From Bacillota bacterium (GTDB lineage Bacteria; Bacillota; Clostridia; Lachnospirales; Lachnospiraceae): DNA of 64,000 bases. Where the stretch lies: the NCBI GenBank assembly GCA_023458035.1, contig JAEXAX010000015.1, forward strand, positions 25,055-89,054, written 5' to 3'. The position numbers and the translations under genes are program-made. Of this stretch, positions 54,577 through 63,323 are shown one piece after another (within the stretch, counting starts at the first letter, position 1; every line of letters starts with the position of its first letter). The notes beneath the pieces were generated by a model. It worked only from the letters and a program-made list of their open reading frames with translations, made no database searches and was not told where the DNA came from.

Positions 54577-55923
54577 CTATTTCTTTTGCAGGCTCGGATC
54601 GAGGGACATCAGCTCCATTACCTCATAGTAGGCGCTTTCCACCCGTTTTTGGGTGGCGCTGTCCAAGGTGTCGGCATATTGTCCCTGGCCGATATAGTCT
54701 TCACAGAGCAGGGTCTGATAGTTGTACAGTTCATAGCCGTCAGATGAGGTCTTGCCGTTCGGAGTGCGGGATACCCAGGTCGGGTGCGCCTGAATGGATT
54801 CCAGGGTGACCGGACCGTTTCCGTTTTTGATGATATTCACTTCCATGATCACGCCGCGCTCTGTCCAGACGTTATCCAGAGTTTCCAGTCGCTGGTTGGA
54901 GATCAGGTTTCCCATGGAATAGAGGATGAATTTCTTATGACCGTTATGCTCGACGATTTCGGTCGGCTCCGGTACATGGGGGTGGCCGCCGAAGATGATA
55001 TCGGCGCCCCAGCTGATCATATTGTGGTAATTTTCTTTTTGCACCTCAGTCGGTTCGAGGGAATACTCGGTACCGATCTGAGGCATCACGATGGTTATAT
55101 CGGCGATCTTCTCCGCCTCTTCCAGAGTGGCCTTTACCTTGGCCGGATTCATATCCTGCATATGGGTATCATATTCTTCCTGCGTCAGGTTTGCTTCCAT
55201 ACCGTTGTAGCCGTAGGCGAAGCCGATGACGGCGATACGGATTCCGTTGACCTCTTTGACCAGAATCGGATCTGCGGCGGTCTTCCTGATGCCGAGGGTA
55301 GCTATACCACTGTCTTCAAACAGCTTTTTGGTATTCAGGGCGCCTGCCAGATAGGAATCCAGGATGTGGTTATGGGCGAGATCGATAACATCATAGCCGG
55401 CATCTTTGATGGCCGGAACAACTTCCTTCGGTGCATTAAATAACGGATAGCCGGCCAGCGGCATCTCACCGGAAATGGTTCCCTCGAAGTCTCCCAAAGC
55501 CAGATCGGCCGAGGAGATCAGCGGTTTGATTTTGGCAAAATTTTGTGTAAAATCATAGCCCTTGTCGGTAGCGGCGCTCCAGTACAGCAGATCATGGTAG
55601 AGAATATCGCCGCTGGCCATGATTTTGGCTTTTCTCACGGTCGAATCAGAGGACTGCGCAGCCTGTGAGGCAGTATCGGAAGCAGTCTTGTCCGATCCGG
55701 TACCGGAATTTACGGTCGAGCCCGAGCTGCTGACAGTGGCAGAGCCGGACTGCTCGACCGGTGCCTGCGGCTTGCGGAAGGCCTGCACAAGCAGATATAC
55801 AACTGACAGGATGACGATAAAGAGTATAGAGATGGCCAAAGCATAGCGGATGGCCTGCCGCTGCTTACGGCGCCGGCGCCGTTCCTGCATACTCGGACGG
55901 CGTTTGGGCTGCGGACTTGTCAT
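54577..55923 (-). CDS. CapA-family (PgsA-like) metallophosphatase-fold protein
   Basis: A 448-residue membrane-anchored protein. A basic N-terminus (1-25) is followed by one membrane helix (26-48), a Ser/Thr-rich linker (52-95) and a calcineurin-like CapA domain (about 97-400): IMASGDILYHDLL, LALGDFEGTIS, VIDLAHNHILDS, FGGHPHVPEP. CapA/PgsA takes part in poly-gamma-glutamate export and anchoring in Bacillus, but no PgsBC is nearby and many clostridia have single CapA proteins of unknown role. Minus-strand AAGGAGGAG lies 7 bp before the ATG at 55923. It converges with the surface operon and may serve the same envelope. Confidence 0.88.
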   Translation of the reverse strand: MTSPQPKRRPSMQERRRRRKQRQAIRYALAISILFIVILSVVYLLVQAFRKPQAPVEQSGSATVSSSGSTVNSGTGSDKTASDTASQAAQSSDSTVRKAKIMASGDILYHDLLYWSAATDKGYDFTQNFAKIKPLISSADLALGDFEGTISGEMPLAGYPLFNAPKEVVPAIKDAGYDVIDLAHNHILDSYLAGALNTKKLFEDSGIATLGIRKTAADPILVKEVNGIRIAVIGFAYGYNGMEANLTQEEYDTHMQDMNPAKVKATLEEAEKIADITIVMPQIGTEYSLEPTEVQKENYHNMISWGADIIFGGHPHVPEPTEIVEHNGHKKFILYSMGNLISNQRLETLDNVWTERGVIMEVNIIKNGNGPVTLESIQAHPTWVSRTPNGKTSSDGYELYNYQTLLCEDYIGQGQYADTLDSATQKRVESAYYEVMELMSLDPSLQKK

Positions 55924-55973
55924 AATGGGCTCCTCCTTCGTAAAGATCGACAAAATGATGCATTATTTTACTT

Positions 55974-55982
55974 ATTATATCA
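55974..55982 (-). promoter_or_regulatory. Extended -10 promoter of capA
   Basis: On the minus strand TGATATAAT (extended -10, plus 55974-55982); the -35 (TTTTTT region) is poor. Confidence 0.5.
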
Positions 55983-56030
55983 TATTGAACAGGGACAAAA
56001 AACATTGTTTGCAATTTTTTGTAAAAGAAC

Positions 56031-56059
56031 TTGCAATTTATCTCTACATAGAGTAATAT
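56031..56059 (+). promoter_or_regulatory. Promoter of the marR-pirin operon
   Basis: TTGCAA (56031-56036), 17-bp spacer, TAATAT (56054-56059). Confidence 0.75.
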
Positions 56060-56075
56060 ATATCTACATAGAGAT
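56042..56075. promoter_or_regulatory. Twin palindromic operators flanking the marR -10 box
   Basis: TCTACATAGA occurs at 56043-56052, inside the promoter spacer, and again at 56063-56072, just after the -10. Both copies are extended to near-palindromes (CTCTACATAGAG and ATCTACATAGAGAT). The 20-bp repeat distance is two helical turns, as for a repressor bound on one face. Confidence 0.7.
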
Positions 56076-56147
56076 AATGGCGCAAAAAACAATCACCGGC
56101 TTATGGAATCGAAAAGATTGAAGGAGGATGAATCAAAAGGAGGAAAT

Positions 56148-56579
56148 ATGGCGACTACAGATATGAAGATCATCATTGGCCTGCACCGCATGCTGACGGA
56201 TCTGGATCGATGCTCCGCTGCAGTGGTCGCAGCCCATGGTTTGACACTTGGCCAGTTTGCAGTTTTGGAGGCTCTTTATCATAAGGGGGCCATGACGGTC
56301 GGACAGGTGCAGGAGAAGATTCTAAGCAGCAGCGGTACCATTCCGTTAATCATCCGGAACCTGGAAAAGCGCAGCCTGCTGAAGCGTCGGATGGATGAAC
56401 AGGATAAACGAAAATGTATATTGGTACTGACTGCTGCCGGCGAGGAGCTGATTGCCCGGGTTTATCCGCAGAACGAGGCGGCCCTGGTGGAAAAGCTGGC
56501 CTGTCTGGCGGACGTGCAGAAAGCGGAATTGTTAACGGCTTTGCAGCAGTATGATAAAAACAGTAGAGAGGGGAAATAA
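56148..56579 (+). CDS. MarR-family transcriptional regulator
   Basis: A 143-residue winged-helix repressor: GLTLGQFAVLEALYHKGAMT, VGQVQEKILSSSGTIPLIIR (recognition helix) and the wing KRRMDEQDKRKCILVLTAAG. DEQDKRK is the classic MarR wing motif. The single Cys (C118-type position in KRKCILVL) could sense oxidants or electrophiles, but this is a guess. ATG 56148 follows AAAAGGAGGAAAT. The pirin gene begins one base after the stop; the twin palindromes upstream point to autoregulation. Confidence 0.92.
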   Translation: MATTDMKIIIGLHRMLTDLDRCSAAVVAAHGLTLGQFAVLEALYHKGAMTVGQVQEKILSSSGTIPLIIRNLEKRSLLKRRMDEQDKRKCILVLTAAGEELIARVYPQNEAALVEKLACLADVQKAELLTALQQYDKNSREGK

Positions 56580-56580
56580 G

Positions 56581-57441
56581 ATGAGTAACAGACAGGCACG
56601 CGAGGTCGTGCATCAGGTACGAGGCTATCGCGCTAAGGATGGTGCCGGTGTATCATTGGTCAGAGTGCTGGGACAGGAAACTCTGCGGCAGTATAGCCCG
56701 ATCCTGATGCTGGATTCCTTTGACAGCACAGACCCAATGGAGTATACGGCCGGTTTTCTGATGCATCCGCACCGCGGGATAGAAACCATCAGTTATGTAT
56801 ATAAAGGAAGAATGGAGCATCGTGACAGCATCGGTCACTCGGATACCATCGGTGACGGAGAGGTGCAGTGGATGACTGCCGGCTCCGGTATCCTGCACGA
56901 GGAACGGATTCCGGCCGCAGAGCGACTGCTCGGTGTGCAGCTGTGGTTAAATCTTCCGGCCAAGGATAAGATGGCCGGCCCGGCTTACTACAGCCTGAAA
57001 AAGGACAGTATTCCGGAGGTTTCGATCGATGGCGGCTATGTCCGCATATTGGCCGGTGATTTTGAAGAGATAAAAGGGTTTCAGAGCCGGTATCAGCCAC
57101 TGGATTATTACGATGTCCATGTCGAGGCCGGCCGGACAGTCATACTCCCGGTCAGAGCCGGGTATGAAGCCCTGGCCTTTACCTTGCTGGGAGCAGCCGA
57201 GATCGGCGGGACGGCGGTAGGAGAGAAGACAGCAGTGAAGCTGTCGGCCGGTGATCATTTGATCATCAAGGCCGGTGAGAAGCCGGCACAGGTACTTGTG
57301 GCGGCCGCCGCGCCGCTGGAAGAACCGGTAGCCTGGGGCGGGCCGATCGTCATGAATACCCGGGACGAATTGCAGACGGCCTTTGATGAATTGCGAAGCG
57401 GTACCTTCTTACGGGAAGGCGTTGATTATGACGAAGCGTAG
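56581..57441 (+). CDS. Pirin-family protein
   Basis: A 286-residue bicupin. The N-terminal cupin carries the metal ligands HPHRGIETISYVYKG (two His) with GHSDTIGDGEVQWMTAGSGI and ILHEERIP (His, Glu), as in bacterial pirins, some of which act as quercetin 2,3-dioxygenase. The C-terminal cupin (about 160-286) has lost metal ligands. Its role in clostridia is not defined; co-transcription with a MarR repressor suggests induction by an aromatic or reactive compound. Confidence 0.9.
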   Translation: MSNRQAREVVHQVRGYRAKDGAGVSLVRVLGQETLRQYSPILMLDSFDSTDPMEYTAGFLMHPHRGIETISYVYKGRMEHRDSIGHSDTIGDGEVQWMTAGSGILHEERIPAAERLLGVQLWLNLPAKDKMAGPAYYSLKKDSIPEVSIDGGYVRILAGDFEEIKGFQSRYQPLDYYDVHVEAGRTVILPVRAGYEALAFTLLGAAEIGGTAVGEKTAVKLSAGDHLIIKAGEKPAQVLVAAAAPLEEPVAWGGPIVMNTRDELQTAFDELRSGTFLREGVDYDEA

Positions 57442-57540
57442 ACGTACCGGAGAGCTGCCGCCTGATCGCCCGGATGGCGTTCGGCGGTATCGTGGCCTGG
57501 CCAGCACGTCAAAGTAGCGCGTTAATCTCGAAAAAGAGAA

Positions 57541-57572
57541 AAAATAAGTCGGTGATACCGGCTTATTTTTGT
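57541..57572 (+). terminator. Terminator of the marR-pirin operon
   Basis: AAAATAAGTCGG (57541-57552) pairs with CCGGCTTATTTT (57558-57569), one G-T pair, TGATA loop, T-tail. The 99 bp between the pirin stop and this hairpin hold only GC-rich sequence without an ORF I trust. Confidence 0.85.
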
Positions 57573-57621
57573 GCCCGCCCGGGTGAGAAAGGAAAATATG
57601 TGAGAAAATACCGATTGGGTA

Positions 57622-57650
57622 TTGTGTTGCGAAAAGTAAGCAGGTATCAT
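57622..57650 (+). promoter_or_regulatory. Promoter of mutM
   Basis: TTGTGT (57622-57627), 17-bp spacer, TATCAT (57645-57650), 48 bp before the ATG. Confidence 0.5.
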
Positions 57651-57697
57651 GAAGCCATATATATGAACAGTCGGAATGACAGAGGGAGGGAAAGCAA

Positions 57698-58582
57698 ATG
57701 CCGGAATTACCGGAGGTGGAAAGCATCCGCCGTGGCCTGGAAACTTACTGCGCCGGAAAGACCCTGGCGGCCGTGACAGCCGACTGGCCGAAGAGCTTTC
57801 CGAATGAGCCGATGCGGGTAGAGGCCTTTGCTCTCGGGCAGCGGATTCGGCACTTTGACAGGAGAGGGAAGCTGTTATTGATGGAGCTGGACAATGACTA
57901 TGTGCTGGCAGTCCATTTGAAAATGACCGGTCAGCTGGTTTATGTCGGGCCGGAAACAGAGGAAGCGGTTGGAACCCTGTATCCGAATCGCTATACCCAT
58001 GTGTGTCTGCGGCTGACAGACGGCAGCCGGATTTATTTTAATGACCAGAGAAAATTCGGTTATATTAAATTATTATCACCTGAAGAAAAGGAAGCCCTGC
58101 CGTTTTTGCGGACCATCGGACCGGAGCCGCTGACGGCGGCTTTTACCAGAGCGGGCTTTTACCGCAGTCTGCAAAAAAAGAAAAACAGCCCGATCAAGGC
58201 AGTGTTATTGGATCAGACGACAGTGGCCGGTATCGGAAATATTTATGCCGATGAGAGCCTGCTGTTAGCCGGTCTTCATCCGTTGACAGCAGCCGGAGCA
58301 GTCAGTCGGGCGGCGGCTGATCGTCTGTACTGCGCCATCCGACGGGTTTTGACGGAAGCCTTGGCTTACGGAGGTTCATCGCGCAAGGATTACATTAATG
58401 CGGTTGGGCAGAAGGGCGATTATCTGGACAATGCCTTTGTCTACGGGCGGACCGGCGAGCCCTGCCGGATCTGCGGCAGTATCATTGAAAAAACCAAGGT
58501 AGCCGGCCGCGGCACTCATATTTGTCCGCAGTGTCAAAAACTGCGGCTGCGGAAGGCTGGAAAAGGAGCAAACGGAGTATGA
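57698..58582 (+). CDS. mutM: Formamidopyrimidine-DNA glycosylase
   Basis: A 294-residue DNA repair enzyme that removes 8-oxoguanine and nicks the strand. The N-terminal PELPEVESIRRGLE supplies the catalytic Pro (after Met removal) and Glu; K58 in GKLL is the conserved lysine. The helix-two-turn-helix (VAGIGNIYADESLLLAGLHP) and C-terminal zinc finger C256-x2-C259...C276-x2-C279, with R271, complete the domain set. GGGAGG precedes the ATG. In Firmicutes the gene often lies beside polA and coaE; here the next gene is a lipid kinase. Confidence 0.95.
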   Translation: MPELPEVESIRRGLETYCAGKTLAAVTADWPKSFPNEPMRVEAFALGQRIRHFDRRGKLLLMELDNDYVLAVHLKMTGQLVYVGPETEEAVGTLYPNRYTHVCLRLTDGSRIYFNDQRKFGYIKLLSPEEKEALPFLRTIGPEPLTAAFTRAGFYRSLQKKKNSPIKAVLLDQTTVAGIGNIYADESLLLAGLHPLTAAGAVSRAAADRLYCAIRRVLTEALAYGGSSRKDYINAVGQKGDYLDNAFVYGRTGEPCRICGSIIEKTKVAGRGTHICPQCQKLRLRKAGKGANGV

Positions 58583-59562
58583 AACGCTTGTTATTTATTT
58601 ATAATCCAAGGGCCGGTAAGGGGATGATCCACGGTCGGGTGTCGGGGTTGGTGAATGTTTTCATCGACCACGGTTATCTGCCGACGGTGTATCCGACTCA
58701 AAAACGGGGGGATGCCATCCACCGACTGGAGGAATGGGCCGGAGACTATGACGCCATCGTATGCGCCGGCGGGGATGGAACGCTGGATGAGGTGGTTGAA
58801 GGACTGCTGCACAGTGGACGTGATATACCGATCGGTTATATACCGACCGGCAGTACCAACGACTTTGCCGGCAGTTTGGGGATTCCGAAGGATATCATGA
58901 AGTCGGCGGCGGTGGCGGTTTCCGAGCATACCCTGCGCTGCGATATCGGCCGCCTGCACAATGGCAATCACTTTGTTTATGTGGCGGCCTTCGGCGCCCT
59001 GACCGAGGTGTCCTATGAAACTGATCAGACATGGAAAAATATCTTTGGCCATGCGGCTTATATCTTTGAAGCAATTAAGCGATTGGGCGATATCAAGACC
59101 TATCGCATCCGGGTGGAAACCGATGACGCTGTTATAGAGGATGAATTTATCTATGGCATGGTGACAAATTCCGAGTCGGTGGGCGGCTTTAAGGGCGTGG
59201 TCGGGGCGGATATCGGACTGTCCGACGGCGTCTTTGAGATCACTCTGGTCAAAAAGCTGCAGTCAGTGCTGGATATACCGCCGGTCCTGACAGAGCTTGG
59301 CAAGCCGGAATCTGTAGGCGACAAATATTACTACCGTTTTAAGGCCAGCCGGATCAAATTCATCTCCCGGGACGGCGATATCGCCTGGACCCTTGATGGC
59401 GAATACGGCGGAGCCTTTCGAGAGCTGGAGATTGTAAACGAACACCAGGCGGTCAGTTTTCGAGTTACGGAAAAGACGGCCAGGCAGGCTATGGAGGCGG
59501 CATCAGGGATCGAAGAAACAGCATCACAGTCTGCGGATACAGGCTCGCAGACAGAAGTCTGA
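58579..59562 (+). CDS. Diacylglycerol kinase-family lipid kinase
   Basis: A 327-residue soluble lipid kinase of the DgkB/YegS type, phosphorylating diacylglycerol or a related lipid. FIYNPRAGKGMI near the start, the nucleotide motif GGDGTLDEVVEGL (64-76) and PTGSTNDFAGSL (89-100) are all typical. The C-terminal 30 residues are Ser/Glu-rich and probably disordered. The start overlaps the mutM stop (ATGA), so the genes are coupled. In Bacillus DgkB recycles diacylglycerol from lipoteichoic acid synthesis, which would fit the surface operon upstream; that link is only inference. Confidence 0.9.
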   Translation: MKRLLFIYNPRAGKGMIHGRVSGLVNVFIDHGYLPTVYPTQKRGDAIHRLEEWAGDYDAIVCAGGDGTLDEVVEGLLHSGRDIPIGYIPTGSTNDFAGSLGIPKDIMKSAAVAVSEHTLRCDIGRLHNGNHFVYVAAFGALTEVSYETDQTWKNIFGHAAYIFEAIKRLGDIKTYRIRVETDDAVIEDEFIYGMVTNSESVGGFKGVVGADIGLSDGVFEITLVKKLQSVLDIPPVLTELGKPESVGDKYYYRFKASRIKFISRDGDIAWTLDGEYGGAFRELEIVNEHQAVSFRVTEKTARQAMEAASGIEETASQSADTGSQTEV

Positions 59563-59601
59563 CATTCGGAAAAACTTGTTTATTTTTGAACAAAAATAGG
59601 A

Positions 59602-59607
59602 TATAAT
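59602..59607 (+). promoter_or_regulatory. Probable -10 box of fba
   Basis: TATAAT at 59602-59607; the nearest -35 candidates (TTGTTT at 59576, spacer 20; TTTATT at 59579, spacer 17) are weak. Confidence 0.5.
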
Positions 59608-59650
59608 GTCTAGTGAATAAGGCGCAACAACCAAAGGGAGGTAAAATGCT

Positions 59651-60514
59651 ATGTTGGTATCAGCAAAAGAAATGCTTGTGAAGGCAAAGGCGGGTCATTA
59701 TGCAGTAGGCCAGTTTAATATTAATAACCTGGAGTGGACAAAGGCCATTCTGTTAACCGCGCAGGAGAATAATTCTCCGGTGATTCTGGGCGTATCCGAG
59801 GGTGCCGGAAAATACATGGGCGGATATAAAACAGTAGTCGGTATGGTGAATGGTTTGCTGGAGGATCTGAAGATCACCGTTCCGGTCGCTTTGCATCTGG
59901 ATCACGGCAGCTATGAAGGCGCTTACCAGTGTATCGAAGCCGGTTTTTCTTCGATCATGTTTGACGGTTCCCATTATCCGATCGATGAAAACATCGCTAA
60001 AACCAGCGAGTTCGTTAAAGTATGTGCCGAGAAGGGCTTGTCTTTGGAGGCCGAGGTTGGTTCCATCGGCGGTGAGGAAGACGGCGTAGTCGGCCGCGGT
60101 GAGCTGGCTGATCCGAACGAGTGTAAGAAAATTGCCGACCTTGGTGTCACCATGTTGGCTGCCGGCATCGGTAACATCCACGGAAAATATCCGGAAAACT
60201 GGGAAGGCCTGAGCTTTGAGACTCTGGATGCCATCCAGCAGCTGACCGGTGATATGCCGCTCGTACTGCATGGCGGTACCGGTATTCCGGCCGAGATGAT
60301 CAAGAAGGCTGTAAACCTGGGTGTTGCTAAGATCAATGTTAACACCGAATGCCAGCTGGTATTTGCCGAGGCGACCAGAAAATATATCGAGGCAGGAAAG
60401 GATCTGTCCGGAAAGGGCTTTGACCCGCGTAAGCTGTTGGCTCCGGGGACAGAAGCCATTAAGGCCATCGTGAAAGAAAAAATGGAATTATTCGGTTCTA
60501 TCGATAAGGCCTGA
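59651..60514 (+). CDS. fba: Fructose-bisphosphate aldolase, class II
   Basis: A 287-residue zinc enzyme of glycolysis that cleaves fructose-1,6-bisphosphate. AVGQFNINNLEW near the N-terminus, ALHLDHGSYEGA (catalytic Asp and zinc His), SIMFDGSHYPIDEN, LEAEVGSIGGEEDG, IGNIHGKYPENW (zinc His), LHGGTGIP (phosphate loop) and INVNTECQ are all present. Length and motifs fit the class IIB group common in clostridia. ATG 59651 follows AAAGGGAGGT; an out-of-frame ATG at 59646 is ignored. Strong codon bias suggests high expression. Confidence 0.96.
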   Translation: MLVSAKEMLVKAKAGHYAVGQFNINNLEWTKAILLTAQENNSPVILGVSEGAGKYMGGYKTVVGMVNGLLEDLKITVPVALHLDHGSYEGAYQCIEAGFSSIMFDGSHYPIDENIAKTSEFVKVCAEKGLSLEAEVGSIGGEEDGVVGRGELADPNECKKIADLGVTMLAAGIGNIHGKYPENWEGLSFETLDAIQQLTGDMPLVLHGGTGIPAEMIKKAVNLGVAKINVNTECQLVFAEATRKYIEAGKDLSGKGFDPRKLLAPGTEAIKAIVKEKMELFGSIDKA

Positions 60515-60537
60515 GTTGTATTGAAATGAATCATTGA

Positions 60538-60565
60538 GGGACTACAAACGGTGTAGTCCCTTATC
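60538..60565 (+). terminator. Terminator of fba
   Basis: GGGACTACA (60538-60546) and TGTAGTCCC (60552-60560) form a perfect 9-bp stem with an AACGG loop; the tail TTATCTGTT is only partly T-rich. Confidence 0.65.
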
Positions 60566-60574
60566 TGTTATAGT
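60566..60574 (+). promoter_or_regulatory. Possible extended -10 of glnN
   Basis: TGT-TATAGT (60566-60574), 24 bp before the start codon; no clear -35. Confidence 0.4.
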
Positions 60575-60598
60575 ATAAGACGGATGAAAGGAACGTTT

Positions 60599-62710
60599 AT
60601 GGAAGAGGCATTTAAAACAGTAAGTGATATGTTTGGGGAAGATGCATTTGACGACAGAGTGATGGAGGCCAGACTGCCGAGAAAGATCTATAAGGAACTG
60701 CGGCAAACGATCGATGGCGGCAAGGAGATGGATTCCATGACCGCCGAGGTGGTGGCAGGCGTGATGAAGGAATGGGCCATTGAAAAGGGAGCGACCCATT
60801 ATACCCACTGGTTCCAGCCGCTGACCGGCACCACCGCCGAAAAGCATGATTCGTTTATTTCGGCTCCGAAGCCGGACGGCAGTGTGTTGATGGAGTTTTC
60901 CGGTAAGGAGCTGATCAAGGGAGAATCAGATGCGTCCAGCTTCCCCTCCGGCGGTCTGCGCGCCACCTTTGAGGCTCGCGGCTATACTGCATGGGACTGC
61001 ACTTCACCGGCCTTTATCAGACGGGATGCAGCCGGAGCCACTCTGGTGATCCCGACGGCCTTTTGTTCCTATACAGGAGAGGCGCTTGATCAAAAAACGC
61101 CGCTGCTGCGTTCCATGGAGGCGGTCAATACCCAGGCGCTACGCTTGTTGCGTCTGTTCGGTAATACCACTTCCACCAGAGTGATCCCGTCCGTCGGACC
61201 GGAACAGGAGTACTTTATCATAGACCGTGAAAAATATCAGAAGCGTAAGGATCTGGTATTTACCGGTCGTACCCTGTTCGGAGCGATGCCGCCGAAGGGG
61301 CAGGAGCTGGATGATCATTATTTCGGAAATATCAAAGAGCGTATCGCCTCTTTTATGAAGGATGTCAACCGTGAGTTGTGGCGGATGGGTGTCAGCGCCA
61401 AGACCCAGCACAATGAAGTGGCGCCGGCTCAGCATGAGCTGGCCAGCATTTATGCTCAGTGCAATGTGGCGGTGGATGAAAATCAGATCGTTATGGAGAC
61501 CCTAAAGCGGGTGGCCCAAAACCACGGATTGACGTGTTTGCTGCATGAGAAGCCCTTTGCCGGGGTGAACGGCTCCGGTAAGCATAACAACTGGTCGCTG
61601 ATCACGGATGACGGTATTAATTTGTTGAATCCGGGTAAAACCCCGCACGAGAATCTGCAATTTTTGCTGGTGCTGACCGGTATCCTGCGGGCGGTCGATC
61701 GCTATGCGCCGCTGCTGCGCGAGTCAGCTTCTAATCCGGGAAATGATCATCGTCTCGGCGCCGATGAGGCGCCGCCGGCCATCATCTCCGTTTATCTGGG
61801 AGATCAGCTGGATGATGTGATCGCGCAGTTGGTCGAAACCGGTACCGCGACGCATAGTCTGAAAGGGGAGAAGCTGCGCACAGGTGTCCGTTCTCTGCCT
61901 GATTTCACTAAGGATGCGACCGATCGAAACAGAACCAGTCCGTTTGCTTTTACCGGCAATAAGTTTGAGTTTCGGATGCCGGGCTCAAAGGCCAGTGTGG
62001 CCGAGCCGAATGTGGTATTGAACACCATCGCCGCCGAAGTCTTCGACGAGATCTGCAGTCGCCTGGAGGCCGCTGATGATTTTGATATGACTGTACATGA
62101 CCTGATCAAGGAATTTGCTACCGAGCATGAGCGTATTATATTCGCCGGCAACGGCTATTCCCGGGAGTGGGTGGAAGAGGCGGCCCGCCGCGGTCTGCCG
62201 AATATTACCTCGATGGTGGATGCTATCGCCGCCCTGGTGTCGGATGAAAGTGTGGCCTTATTTGAAAAGCATCATGTCTTTAACCGCGCTGAGCTGGAAT
62301 CCCGGGCTGAGATCCAGTACGAGGCTTATTCCAAGACCATCGCCATAGAAGCCAGAGCTATGCTCGATATCGCAAGCAAGCAGATCCTGCCGGCTGTGAT
62401 GAAATGTACCAAAAACCTGGCAGATACGGTGATCGCCGTTCGAGAAGCGGGCGCCGACCCGGCCGTGCAGTTGGCGACCCTGCAGGAGATTACAGAGCTG
62501 TTGAAAGAAGCCAGTGCCGCCAAGGACGAGCTGGCAGTCCGTACAGCTGAGGCGGCCGCATTACATGGGCAGGAGCAGGCACATTTCTTTCATGATCGTG
62601 TCTTTCCGCTGATGAGTGAGCTGCGTGCTCCGATCGATCGTCTGGAGATGTTGGTAGGCCGCGAATATTGGCCGATGCCGACTTACGGAGACCTGTTATT
62701 TGAAGTATAA
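60599..62710 (+). CDS. glnN: Glutamine synthetase, type III
   Basis: A 703-residue GSIII enzyme that joins ammonia and glutamate. Long N-terminal domain with HYTHWFQPLTGTTAEKHDSF and SSFPSGGLRATFEARGYTAW; catalytic region with GPEQEYFIID, HNEVAPAQHELASIYAQCNV and NGSGKHNNWSL; C-terminal GSIII-specific domain (about 590-703). The size (about 700 versus 450 for GSI) is diagnostic. ATG 60599 is favoured over 60584 because AAAGGA lies 8 bp upstream. A GSI gene is not in the window. No nitrogen-regulatory site is recognised. Confidence 0.95.
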   Translation: MEEAFKTVSDMFGEDAFDDRVMEARLPRKIYKELRQTIDGGKEMDSMTAEVVAGVMKEWAIEKGATHYTHWFQPLTGTTAEKHDSFISAPKPDGSVLMEFSGKELIKGESDASSFPSGGLRATFEARGYTAWDCTSPAFIRRDAAGATLVIPTAFCSYTGEALDQKTPLLRSMEAVNTQALRLLRLFGNTTSTRVIPSVGPEQEYFIIDREKYQKRKDLVFTGRTLFGAMPPKGQELDDHYFGNIKERIASFMKDVNRELWRMGVSAKTQHNEVAPAQHELASIYAQCNVAVDENQIVMETLKRVAQNHGLTCLLHEKPFAGVNGSGKHNNWSLITDDGINLLNPGKTPHENLQFLLVLTGILRAVDRYAPLLRESASNPGNDHRLGADEAPPAIISVYLGDQLDDVIAQLVETGTATHSLKGEKLRTGVRSLPDFTKDATDRNRTSPFAFTGNKFEFRMPGSKASVAEPNVVLNTIAAEVFDEICSRLEAADDFDMTVHDLIKEFATEHERIIFAGNGYSREWVEEAARRGLPNITSMVDAIAALVSDESVALFEKHHVFNRAELESRAEIQYEAYSKTIAIEARAMLDIASKQILPAVMKCTKNLADTVIAVREAGADPAVQLATLQEITELLKEASAAKDELAVRTAEAAALHGQEQAHFFHDRVFPLMSELRAPIDRLEMLVGREYWPMPTYGDLLFEV

Positions 62711-62715
62711 AATGC

Positions 62716-62744
62716 TTGACAGGCTCTTGGTTTTCCGATATACT
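62716..62744 (+). promoter_or_regulatory. Promoter of rplM-rpsI
   Basis: TTGACA (62716-62721), 17-bp spacer, TATACT (62739-62744). Confidence 0.88.
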
Positions 62745-62749
62745 GTATC

Positions 62750-62820
62750 GGTATGATAACAGCATTGTCTAAAAAAATAGGCTGTTATCGCTGAAGATTG
62801 CCGATACCAAATGCCCCGGA
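62750..62820 (+). ncRNA. L13 leader RNA (probable)
   Basis: The leader before rplM folds as GGTAT(62750-62754)/ATACC(62804-62808) enclosing GATAACAGC (62755-62763)/GCTGTTATC (62781-62789), with the intervening GCTGAAGATTGCCG. Position, length and this pattern fit the Firmicute L13 leader through which L13 is thought to control rplM-rpsI. No terminator is seen in it, so control would be at translation or stability. Confidence 0.65.
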
Positions 62821-62876
62821 GAAGGCTTTCTTGATCAAATCAAATGAATGAGAAAAGAATTTAAGGAGGTCAATCC

Positions 62877-63305
62877 ATGAAGACATTTATGGCTAGCCCA
62901 GCTACGATCGAAAGAAAATGGTATGTTGTAGATGCAGCCGGATGCACATTGGGACGCTTAGCATCTGAAGTAGCAAAGGTATTAAGAGGTAAGAACAAGC
63001 CGATTTACACGCCGCATATCGACACAGGTGATTATGTGATCGTTGTAAACGCTGACAAGATTCAGGTAACCGGTAAGAAGTTGGATCAGAAGATCTACTA
63101 CCATCACTCCGATTATGTAGGTGGTATGAAAGAAACCACCTTGAAGGAAATGTTAGCTAAGAAGCCGGAGAAGGTTGTTGAATTAGCCGTGAAGGGTATG
63201 CTTCCGAAAGGACCGCTGGGTAGAAGCATGTATACGAAGTTATTTGTATACGCAGGTCCGGAGCACAAGCATGCAGCACAGAAGCCGGAAGTTTTAACAT
63301 TCTAG
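62877..63305 (+). CDS. rplM: 50S ribosomal protein L13
   Basis: A 142-residue early-assembly protein of the large subunit. Typical features are KTFMASPATIERKWYVVDAA, LGRLASEVAKVLRGK, PHIDTGDYVIVVNA, KIYYHHSDYVGGMKE and MLPKGPLGRSMYTKLFVYAG. The length is normal. TAAGGAGGTCA precedes the ATG. It is followed by rpsI after 18 bp, the conserved bacterial pair. Confidence 0.98.
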   Translation: MKTFMASPATIERKWYVVDAAGCTLGRLASEVAKVLRGKNKPIYTPHIDTGDYVIVVNADKIQVTGKKLDQKIYYHHSDYVGGMKETTLKEMLAKKPEKVVELAVKGMLPKGPLGRSMYTKLFVYAGPEHKHAAQKPEVLTF

Positions 63306-63323
63306 TCTAAGGAGGAAATGTAA

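Noticed and set aside
54577..55923. capA as part of a poly-gamma-glutamate capsule operon
   Set aside because: No PgsB or PgsC genes are adjacent and the gene stands alone on the minus strand.
56128..56166. A 12-codon ORF (MNQKEEIWRLQI) just before marR
   Set aside because: Its AAGGAGG touches the ATG with no spacer, so initiation is unlikely; the marR start 20 bp further on has a proper site.
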